Positions 1 through 5,674 of a stretch of 5,674 nt of DNA are shown here, piece after piece. Numbering within the stretch: the stretch's first letter is position 1; each line of letters starts with the position of its first letter. Origin of the DNA: JAUWNP01 sp034430655 (GTDB taxonomy: Bacteria; Chloroflexota; Anaerolineae; B4-G1); the NCBI GenBank assembly GCA_034430655.1, contig DAOUEC010000014.1, forward strand, positions 1 through 5,674, given 5' to 3'. Position numbers and translations under genes: made by a program. The notes beneath the pieces are model-generated. The model worked only from the letters and a program-made list of their open reading frames with translations, made no database searches and was not told the DNA's origin.

Positions 1-61
1 AGGCCTCATAGAGTTCCTGCCGAAACTGCTTGAGTTGAGATATGCTCTCTTGAGTGATCAT
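1..61 (-). CDS. N-terminal fragment of a divergent gene, possibly a transposase
   Basis: Reading leftward from an ATG whose complement is at 59-61, 20 codons stay open to the window edge. They begin MITQESISQL and continue KQFRQELYEA, an amphipathic helix-like start. An AGGA on the minus strand (complement of about 72-75) sits 7 bases before the ATG, a good Shine-Dalgarno spacing. The 'LKQFRQELYEA' style recalls the first helix of transposases common in Chloroflexota genomes, but that is memory of a style and not a match I can verify. The fragment is cut by the window edge, so no catalytic motif can be seen. It would be transcribed away from the amidohydrolase gene, sharing the 62-149 region as a divergent upstream region. 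The alternative is that this stretch is the 3' end of a forward gene in frame 2, which stops at 86-88, but that reading has no supporting signal. Confidence 0.4.
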   Translation of the reverse strand, partial: MITQESISQLKQFRQELYEA

Positions 62-92
62 ATCCCAATCCTGCTACAAACTTGTTAAAGTT

Positions 93-106
93 CAAGTTGA
101 AACTTG
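93..106. repeat. Short perfect inverted repeat in the divergent intergenic region
   Basis: CAAGTT and AACTTG flank a GA centre, giving 6-base arms. A further AACTTG lies at 79-84, so the same half-site appears three times within 28 bases. The position between two divergent starts fits an operator or promoter-proximal site, but no known regulator motif was recognised. The TTGAAA at 97-102 resembles a -35 hexamer, but no convincing -10 lies 16-18 bases downstream. Confidence 0.4.
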
Positions 107-117
107 GCTCATGGTTT

Positions 118-131
118 GTCCAAAGTCCAAA
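118..131. repeat. Tandem 7-base direct repeat just upstream of an SD
   Basis: GTCCAAA occurs twice with no gap, ending two bases before the AGGAGG of the amidohydrolase gene. It is either a local slippage duplication or part of a leader or operator. Nothing in the sequence decides between these. Confidence 0.4.
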
Positions 132-132
132 T

Positions 133-138
133 AGGAGG
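133..138 (+). promoter_or_regulatory. Shine-Dalgarno site of the amidohydrolase-CYTH gene
   Basis: AGGAGG is a full match to the anti-SD core and lies 11 bases before the ATG at 150, slightly longer than the usual 5-9. No in-frame ATG, GTG or TTG lies nearer to it, so the SD supports the ATG at 150 as the start. Confidence 0.75.
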
Positions 139-149
139 AACGTGCGGTT

Positions 150-2156
150 ATGACCGATGTTGACGTGATCTTGACCGGTGGCAGCGTCGCCACGATGAAC
201 AGTGATTTTGATCTCTTCACCTCCGGCGCGGTTGCTGTTCGCGACGGCATCATTGAGGGTGTCGGGCCGGCCGACCAGGTTGCCGCTGCGTATACCGCAG
301 GTGAGGTCGTGGATTGCAGTGGATGTGCTGTCATTCCGGGTCTGATCAATGCTCACACGCACGCCCCGATGACTCTGCTTAGAGGGCTGGCTGACGACCT
401 GCGGTTGGACGTCTGGTTGATGGGTTACATTATGCCGGTGGAGCAGGAATTTGTGCGGCCTGATTTCTGCTGGCTGGGCACGCAGTTGGCCTGCGCCGAG
501 ATGATCCGCTCTGGCACAACCTGTTTTGCCGATATGTACTACTACGAGGAAGCCGTGGCCGATGCCACGGCTCAGGCAGGGATGCGTGCCGTCTGTGCCG
601 AGACGGTGCTCAAATTCCCCACGCCCGACGCGCTCAGTTACGACGAGAGTCTGGAACGCGCCCGCGATTTCATCCTGCGCTGGAAAGGGCACCCGCTGAT
701 TATGCCAGCGGTGGGTCCTCACGCCCCTTACACGACGACCGCTGAACTGTTGCGGGCCTGCGCGCAACTGGCGCTGGAGTTCGACGTGCCGCTCCACATC
801 CACATAGCCGAGACCGCACAGGAGGTGGAGGAACACAGAGCCGAATACGGGATGCCGATGGTGCCCTGGGTGAAGAAGCAGGATGTTTTCAAGGCCAAGG
901 TCACCGCCGCCCACTGCACTCACCTGGACGATGGGGAGATGCACACGCTGCTGCACCACGGGGTCGGCGTGGCGCACAACCCCACCAGCAACCTCAAACT
1001 GGCCAGCGGCATCGCGCCGGTGGTGCGCATGCTGGAACTGGGGCTCAACGTGGGCATCGGCACCGATGGCCCGGCCAGCAACAATAACCTGGATATGTGG
1101 GAGGAGACACGGCTGGCGGCGCTGCTGGCCAAGGGCGCGACCTCCGACCCCACGGCCCTGCCAGCGCGGCAAGCGCTGGCGATGGCGACCATCGGCGGGG
1201 CGCGGGCGCTGCACGTGGACGAGTTCATCGGCTCGCTGGAGCCAGGCAAGCGGGCCGATATTGCCGTGGTGGACCTGTGCAGTGTCCATAACACGCCCAA
1301 ATTTGCGCGCGATCGGGAGGCGCTGTATGCCCAACTGGTCTACGCCGCCAAGGGCAGCGACGTGAGGGACGTGATGTGCCAGGGGCGGTGGCTGATGCGT
1401 GAGCGGAGGTTGCTCACGTTGGATGAGCAGGCATTGGAGGCCGAAGCAGCTGCCATAGCGCGCAAAATTGACACGTTCCTCATCCAGCGTGAAGAAAGCG
1501 TGCTCAGCAAACTGCTGGTCGTCGGCCAGGTGGCCCAGGAGAAGACGTTTGAAGTGCAGGTAAAGGTGCTCTTGACTGACGTGGCACCGGTCGAGAGTCT
1601 GCTGGACAGGTCGGAGGTTCTGGTCCTCAAGCCCTCGCTGCGTCGTCAGTACGATACCTACTTCCTGTTCGACGATCCTTACCATAGTCGCATCCGCTAC
1701 CGGGAGGATGAGTTGCTGGACGAGGATGGTCAGGTAGGGGATGTGTTCTACCGGCTGACGCTGACCAGCGAGACGAAGGAGCGGGAGTATGCCAGGTCGG
1801 TGTTGCTCTCGCGCTCCCGCTTCGATGCACCGGCGACGCGCAGCCTGCGCTTCTACCGAGAGTACTTCCAGCCGGTGGCTGAGGTTAAGGTACACAAAGA
1901 GCGGCGGCGCTACCACGTGCGCTACGGCGGGACGGATTTTGCGGTCAATCTGGACCGGCTGACGGAGCCAGAATTGCCGGTTATGTTCCTGGAGATCAAG
2001 AGCCGGACGTGGTCAAGGCAGGATGCGGAGCGGAAGGCGGAACTGATCGGCGAACTACTGGAGTTGCTCCAGGTGCACGAGCGAGAGTTTGTGAAGCAGG
2101 AGTACGTGGAATTGGCGGTTGAGGCGCAGCGGCTGGAGGGGAAACAGCACACGTAA
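150..2156 (+). CDS. MTA/SAH deaminase-like amidohydrolase fused to a CYTH-like domain
   Basis: A 668-residue, probably cytosolic protein without signal peptide or membrane segments. Residues 1-430 form a complete COG0402 amidohydrolase like 5-methylthioadenosine/S-adenosylhomocysteine deaminase (MtaD), zinc enzymes that convert adenine-type bases to hypoxanthine. Visible active-site residues are H69/H71 (NAHTH), H191 (GPHAPY), H218 and E221 (HIHIAET), H255 (AHCTH) and D306 (GTDGPASNN). These correspond to the metal ligands, substrate-contact and catalytic residues described for Thermotoga TM0936; E98 sits where its ribose-binding Glu is expected. MtaD proteins usually end near 430-440. Here a helical linker (about 430-463) leads into residues 464-655, which read as a CYTH domain: E468-x-Q-x-K472, QYDTYF at 500-505, the basic strand R514/R516/R518, YRLTLTSETK at 534-543, K580/K583/R585, D602 and LEIK at 614-617. 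The exact substrate (MTA, SAH, adenosine, cAMP or another) cannot be read from sequence. The deaminase family call is firm; the CYTH call is good but made by eye. Confidence 0.9.
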   Translation: MTDVDVILTGGSVATMNSDFDLFTSGAVAVRDGIIEGVGPADQVAAAYTAGEVVDCSGCAVIPGLINAHTHAPMTLLRGLADDLRLDVWLMGYIMPVEQEFVRPDFCWLGTQLACAEMIRSGTTCFADMYYYEEAVADATAQAGMRAVCAETVLKFPTPDALSYDESLERARDFILRWKGHPLIMPAVGPHAPYTTTAELLRACAQLALEFDVPLHIHIAETAQEVEEHRAEYGMPMVPWVKKQDVFKAKVTAAHCTHLDDGEMHTLLHHGVGVAHNPTSNLKLASGIAPVVRMLELGLNVGIGTDGPASNNNLDMWEETRLAALLAKGATSDPTALPARQALAMATIGGARALHVDEFIGSLEPGKRADIAVVDLCSVHNTPKFARDREALYAQLVYAAKGSDVRDVMCQGRWLMRERRLLTLDEQALEAEAAAIARKIDTFLIQREESVLSKLLVVGQVAQEKTFEVQVKVLLTDVAPVESLLDRSEVLVLKPSLRRQYDTYFLFDDPYHSRIRYREDELLDEDGQVGDVFYRLTLTSETKEREYARSVLLSRSRFDAPATRSLRFYREYFQPVAEVKVHKERRRYHVRYGGTDFAVNLDRLTEPELPVMFLEIKSRTWSRQDAERKAELIGELLELLQVHEREFVKQEYVELAVEAQRLEGKQHT

Positions 2157-2239
2157 CGCAGGTAGGTTGGCCGGTGGAGGTAGGGGCGGAGTGCCCCCGC
2201 CCTCCCCGCTGCGAACAGTATAAGAACAAGAGGTGTCCA
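2157..2239 (+). other. Intergenic gap with GC-rich hairpin
   Basis: Arms GGGCGG (2184-2189) and CCGCCC (2197-2202) enclose a 7-base loop. No T-run follows, so this is not a clear intrinsic terminator and readthrough into the next gene is possible. The surrounding GTAGGGGCGG...CCCCCGCCC wording resembles the dispersed GC-rich hairpin repeats common between genes in Chloroflexota and cyanobacteria, which is an impression from memory. A TATAAG at 2219-2224 is too close to the following SD to be a credible -10 box. Confidence 0.45.
2228..2235 (+). promoter_or_regulatory. Shine-Dalgarno site of the secreted multidomain protein
   Basis: AAGAGGTG matches AGGAGGTG at 7 of 8 positions and ends 4 bases before the ATG at 2240. 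It supports that start over the in-frame ATG at codon 9, which would remove the basic N-region of the signal peptide. Confidence 0.7.
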
Positions 2240-5200
2240 ATGCAAGGGAAGAAACCGGTGCTCATGTTGTGTGTTGCTCTGTTTGCGGGCCTGGGGCTGG
2301 CCGGCACTGCCCTGGCCCTGGTCGGCGACCTGAACATTGATGGCCTGGTGGACGCCGCTGATATGGCTATCGTCTCCGCTGCCTACGGCAGCCACGAGTG
2401 GTCACCACCTTCCCCCAACTGGGACTGGCGGGCCGACGTCAACCAGGACGGTTACGTAGACCTGGAGGACCTGACTATCGGCGGGCGCAACTACGGCGAG
2501 ACCTTCAACTTCCACTGGCCGCGGCGCATCTCCAATGGCCGCGACCTCAACCCCGACTTGACGAACGTCAGTGACCTGAACGCAGCCGTGGACAGCCGTG
2601 GGCATGTACACATTGTCTGGGTGGAGCACATCGGCACCGGGAAAGACAGGCTCTATTACACCCAACTGGACGCTGCCGGAAACACGCTGGTTGAAGACGT
2701 CCTGGTTAAAAAAACCGGAGCCACTTTGCCACCCGTGGCTGTGGCTGTGGATAGTGATGACAATGCCCACATCGTGTGGGGTGGAAGCGGGGGCGCGTGG
2801 TATGCCCGGCTCGATCCCCAGGGAGAGGTTGCAGTCTCACCGACCCTCTTCTGCGATGGCTGTAACTACCCCGCCGTCGCCACCGATAGTTACAACCACG
2901 CCCACGTGACAGCGGAGCAATACCATTGCCGGGTGTATTACTCCATCCTGGACAGCCAGGGCAATTCCCTGCTGGATCGTGCCCGGCTGGACACACAATT
3001 CAGCACGACCAGTGGAGGCGCATACTCAGCCATTGCCGTGGATCGCTTCGATACCCGCCACATCCTGTGGTACGAGGACACCCCCGGAGAAGGGGGCGAC
3101 CTGGTGTACACCCGCATCATCTCCGGCGGGCTGCCCTCCCCCAACCAGATCACCGTCACGCACAAAACCGGCACCTACATAACGACGCGGCTGGCGATCC
3201 AGGCGGACTCCCAGGGCGCGGCACATATTCTTTGGCACGATAACAGCAGCGGTCGTCCCCTGGGGAATATCTACTGGCGGCGCATCAACCCCGATGGCAC
3301 GTTGACCGACGAGCGCCTGGTAACTACGAGAGGTCGAAACACTGCCTATTTGAACGTCCGCTTTGTCATTGACAACAGCGATCGCATCCACCTGGTGGCG
3401 GAAGCCGAAAATGATCATATGGGCTATGGCCAGTTGGACCGCGATGGCAATGTGCTCGTGCCGTTTCGCACTGTCTTGTACAAACTTGGCAGTCAGCCCG
3501 TGATCGCACTGGATGCAGATGGCAATGCCGTGCTGGCCTTCGAGGACTTTAACTGCTCATCCTGCCCCAACCCACTGACTGTGATGGCCTCCCTGCCGGA
3601 CGCAGAGGCCAACGACACGAGCCGCGCCGACCTGGTGTTGGACGAACCGCACACGAACGGCAGCCCGCTCATCGCCCGTATCATTGATAATGCCACGCTC
3701 ACGGTCACCCTGACCAACGGCGGCTGGGCTACGGCAAACGACGTCCACCTGACTTTTGAGGAAACTATCAGTGGCACGGCCATCCCAGCGGCGGCAATCG
3801 CCAGCCTGGCGCCATTCAGCAGCACTACCGTCGTGCGCACGTTTGAGGTGCCCGATCTGGAGGACGCCACACTTCTGCCCATACGCATCTCAGCCAGCAC
3901 TGCCACGACGGAGACGACCCTGACCAACAACGTGGTCACGTTCACCATGGGCATCCTGCCTCCGGCGCACAGCGTGGACTTTTCCGTGGCCACCTACGAC
4001 GAGTCTTATGTCCCCGACGACCGCGACCTCGCCGCCCCCCTGCGCGGTGGGCAACTGACGCTGGAAGTCCCCGCCCAGGGCTACCAGGCCCAGGTCACCT
4101 CCACCAATGCCTACAACTGCTTCATCGGGGTGCCGTTGGACCAGTCGCAGGACACGGCGATGACGACCACCATTCACCTGACGCTGACCGCGCCGGGCTG
4201 TTCCACGGCCACGCAGGTGGTCACCGCCGCCCGCCTGGAATTCGACCCCTACCGCGTGCGCCTGACGCCCGCGTCGCCGGTGAAGATGTACGTCAACCAG
4301 TGGGGTATCATCCACGGCACGGTGTATTCCGGCACGTCCGGCACGATCCCGCTGACGCAGACCCAGGTCACGCTGGACTCCGGGGCCGCCGTGACCGTAA
4401 CCGACGCCAGCGGCGAGTTCACCTTCACCCATGTGATCAGCGGCAGCCACAGCCTGGAGACGCAGCACGAGGGCAACGAGCCTACTGCCATCAATGTGTC
4501 TGTCCAGACGGGCAAGACGGCGATGCCGGCAATTTACATGCCACCGACGACGAAGGGAACCGTGCGCGGCACGGTGACGAACGACGTGGGCCGGTCCTTT
4601 GGGGGCGTGAACGTGAAACTGAAGAGCGGTGATACCGAGGTGGCCTCCGCCACCACAGACACCGATGGCCACTACGTGCTTGAGGTGGATCCCGTTGGGA
4701 GCGGCCAGTATCACGTCACTGCGGAGGCCACTTTGTGCGATTCGTATACCGGCGCCCCGTTCTACCTCCAGGCCGGCGTGCGATACGTCGAGAATTTCAC
4801 GCTGCATTGGACAAAGACCGCAGCTGGGTTGACGACGAGCAGCGACGTGGTCTCCTGGGAACAGAAGGAAACCTGGAACAAAGTGAATGACGATGATCTT
4901 TCCGTAGGACTGTTCGTCCAGTCCAGGATCGCGAAACTGAAGAACCACTTCAAATCGTACGAAGTAGACGTCGGATGGGGGATGTACCATTATTCCCTGG
5001 GCCTGAACTACAGCGAGGCAGGCAGCACCAAAACGGTCGAGAATCTCAGTGTTGATCTGACCAACAAGGCCCTCTATTCCTACGATGTGTCGAGCGGGCG
5101 CTACCATGCTGGCGCTGAGAATGTCGATCGCACAGCCCTGCGGGTGGACCGGGTGGATCTGGTCACGATAGATAGCGTGGGCAATGTCCAGACCACCCTC

Positions 5201-5674
5201 TGGTCAGATAGTCAACAATGGTACGCGGCGAGTCCCGACGAAACTCCCACCTGGCGGCCCTATCTGATCGAGACCCAGACGCCAGACTGGAGCACGACCG
5301 CTGTGCGCATCTTCCTGCGGGTGGGGCAGTACACCTCCAGCGCAGCCACCAGTCACTGGAGCCCCTGGCATCCTCCAGTCTCCGTGGCGTCGCTGGCCGG
5401 TTCCGGGTCGGGTGCGGGAGCGGACTATCAGTGCATTATATGGCGGCTCTCCGGAAATGATGTGGAAATCATCAAATCACTGGCCTACTACGCCGACGTC
5501 GTCAGTATGTATGGCGTGGGGATGGCAAATCCACCGAGGGAAACCATGGCTCCGCTGGCAACGGCGTCCCGCGTGGTCAGCCTTACCTTCCCGAGCGCTG
5601 CCCCGGCCCACGTGGGTATACCCTTTGCGGTGGACGTCACCGTGGGCGGGATGGACGAGCGGCCGGTGTACGGG
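2240..5674 (+). CDS. Secreted dockerin/beta-propeller multidomain protein, 3' truncated
   Basis: An open frame of 1145 codons runs to the window edge without a stop. Residues 1-26 form a signal peptide: lysines at 4-5, a hydrophobic core at 7-25 and an A-L-A cleavage motif ending at 26, with no lipobox. Two dockerin-type calcium loops follow at once: D30-x-N-x-D-G-x-V-D-x-x-D41 and D66-x-N-x-D-G-x-V-D-x-x-D77. Residues 113-452 hold seven 'VDsxGxxHIvW' repeats, a likely seven-bladed propeller. Residues 463-570 resemble a CARDB/APHP Ig-like domain (TLTNGGWATANDVHL, ending TLTNNVVTF). Residues 571-689 are unassigned. Residues 690-767 and 773-856 look like carboxypeptidase-regulatory-like sandwiches (GTVYSG...DASGEFTF; GTVTND...DTDGHYVLEV). 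Residues 858-1103 are unrecognised and rich in Trp and Tyr; a new domain starts near 1104. No catalytic motif is evident. The protein is probably a cell-surface or released binding or adhesion protein; the specific role is unknown. Confidence 0.92.
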   Translation, partial: MQGKKPVLMLCVALFAGLGLAGTALALVGDLNIDGLVDAADMAIVSAAYGSHEWSPPSPNWDWRADVNQDGYVDLEDLTIGGRNYGETFNFHWPRRISNGRDLNPDLTNVSDLNAAVDSRGHVHIVWVEHIGTGKDRLYYTQLDAAGNTLVEDVLVKKTGATLPPVAVAVDSDDNAHIVWGGSGGAWYARLDPQGEVAVSPTLFCDGCNYPAVATDSYNHAHVTAEQYHCRVYYSILDSQGNSLLDRARLDTQFSTTSGGAYSAIAVDRFDTRHILWYEDTPGEGGDLVYTRIISGGLPSPNQITVTHKTGTYITTRLAIQADSQGAAHILWHDNSSGRPLGNIYWRRINPDGTLTDERLVTTRGRNTAYLNVRFVIDNSDRIHLVAEAENDHMGYGQLDRDGNVLVPFRTVLYKLGSQPVIALDADGNAVLAFEDFNCSSCPNPLTVMASLPDAEANDTSRADLVLDEPHTNGSPLIARIIDNATLTVTLTNGGWATANDVHLTFEETISGTAIPAAAIASLAPFSSTTVVRTFEVPDLEDATLLPIRISASTATTETTLTNNVVTFTMGILPPAHSVDFSVATYDESYVPDDRDLAAPLRGGQLTLEVPAQGYQAQVTSTNAYNCFIGVPLDQSQDTAMTTTIHLTLTAPGCSTATQVVTAARLEFDPYRVRLTPASPVKMYVNQWGIIHGTVYSGTSGTIPLTQTQVTLDSGAAVTVTDASGEFTFTHVISGSHSLETQHEGNEPTAINVSVQTGKTAMPAIYMPPTTKGTVRGTVTNDVGRSFGGVNVKLKSGDTEVASATTDTDGHYVLEVDPVGSGQYHVTAEATLCDSYTGAPFYLQAGVRYVENFTLHWTKTAAGLTTSSDVVSWEQKETWNKVNDDDLSVGLFVQSRIAKLKNHFKSYEVDVGWGMYHYSLGLNYSEAGSTKTVENLSVDLTNKALYSYDVSSGRYHAGAENVDRTALRVDRVDLVTIDSVGNVQTTLWSDSQQWYAASPDETPTWRPYLIETQTPDWSTTAVRIFLRVGQYTSSAATSHWSPWHPPVSVASLAGSGSGAGADYQCIIWRLSGNDVEIIKSLAYYADVVSMYGVGMANPPRETMAPLATASRVVSLTFPSAAPAHVGIPFAVDVTVGGMDERPVYG
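2324..2497 (+). other. Dockerin type I-like domain (two EF-hand loops)
   Basis: This region encodes residues 29-86 of the secreted protein. Both 12-residue loops keep every calcium-ligand position (D-x-N-x-D-G-x-V-D-x-x-D) and start 36 residues apart, about the spacing expected for paired dockerin repeats. The residues at loop positions 10-11, which set cohesin specificity in clostridial dockerins, are A-A in the first loop and L-E in the second, unlike the Ser/Thr pairs of Clostridium thermocellum. Cohesin binding is therefore not assured; a structural calcium-binding role is equally possible. Confidence 0.85.
2576..3595 (+). repeat. Seven protein-level repeats forming a putative beta-propeller
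   Basis: Repeat cores start near residues 113, 164, 210, 262, 317, 372 and 419 of the secreted protein. Each has a hydrophobic strand, a D-x-x-x-x turn and an H-I-V/L-W-like strand: AAVDSRGHVHIVW, VAVDSDDNAHIVW, VATDSYNHAHV, IAVDRFDTRHILW, IQADSQGAAHILW, VIDNSDRIHLV and IALDADGNAVLAF. Most are followed by a 'YYxxLDxxGN' strand. Spacing is 46-55 residues, normal for a propeller blade. The seventh unit is the most divergent and lacks the His. The DNA copies differ, so this is old duplication and not a recent tandem array. Confidence 0.8.

Noticed and set aside
2..88. Forward frame-2 stretch ending in TAA, as the C-terminus of an upstream gene
   Set aside because: It has 28 codons with no recognisable motif. 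The same DNA read on the minus strand has an ATG with a well-placed SD, which I consider the better reading, though neither is certain.
6..1916. A 636-codon open frame on the minus strand opposite the amidohydrolase gene
   Set aside because: The forward frame contains a fully recognisable enzyme with conserved motifs. The antisense translation is rich in His, Gln and Arg and has no family resemblance. Long antisense frames are expected opposite GC-rich genes.
2184..2202. Rho-independent terminator after the amidohydrolase gene
   Set aside because: The hairpin is followed by TCCCCGCTGCG and not by a T-run.
2219..2224. TATAAG as a -10 promoter box for the secreted protein gene
   Set aside because: There is no -35-like hexamer at the proper distance, and transcription would start inside the Shine-Dalgarno site.
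2270..2290. Lipoprotein signal peptide, because a Cys is present at residue 11
   Set aside because: The Cys lies inside the hydrophobic core with no lipobox before it, and a standard A-L-A cleavage site occurs at residues 24-26.
3890..5107. A 405-codon open frame on the minus strand opposite the secreted protein
   Set aside because: It is His-, Gly- and Arg-rich with low-complexity wording and lies wholly opposite recognisable Ig-like and sandwich domains, so it is a codon-bias shadow.

Overview
The window is GC-rich bacterial DNA holding two long forward genes, plus what looks like the first 20 codons of a divergent gene at the left edge. The gene styles suggest a Chloroflexota (Anaerolineae-like) bacterium: an MtaD-type amidohydrolase with an extra C-terminal domain, a large secreted protein with a dockerin and a beta-propeller, and a transposase-like N-terminus. 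This assignment rests on general resemblance only; there is no rRNA or marker gene in the window.

Layout. Positions 1-61 (minus strand) hold a partial ORF with its own Shine-Dalgarno (SD) sequence. Positions 62-149 form a divergent intergenic region, visibly richer in A/T than the genes, with several short inverted and direct repeats and a strong SD for the first forward gene. Positions 150-2156 encode a 668-residue protein that joins a complete COG0402-type nucleoside deaminase (MTA/SAH deaminase-like; all metal and catalytic residues visible) to a C-terminal domain that reads as a CYTH (triphosphate tunnel) domain. An 83-base gap follows, with a GC-rich hairpin and an SD. From 2240 to the right edge, an open frame of 1145 codons without a stop encodes the N-terminal part of a large exported protein: signal peptide, two dockerin-type EF-hand loops, seven propeller-like repeats, a CARDB/APHP-like Ig domain, an unassigned stretch, two carboxypeptidase-regulatory-like beta-sandwich domains, a Trp/Tyr-rich unassigned region and the start of another domain.

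How they work together. The two forward genes lie head-to-tail and could be co-transcribed, but their products act in different places: the first is a cytosolic enzyme and the second an extracytoplasmic multidomain protein. I see no functional link between them. The most notable item is the deaminase-CYTH fusion, because the CYTH superfamily includes class IV adenylate cyclases and triphosphatases, and a relative of this deaminase group is known to deaminate cAMP. A joint role in nucleotide metabolism is therefore possible but unproven. No CRISPR array, tRNA, rRNA or complete mobile element was seen.
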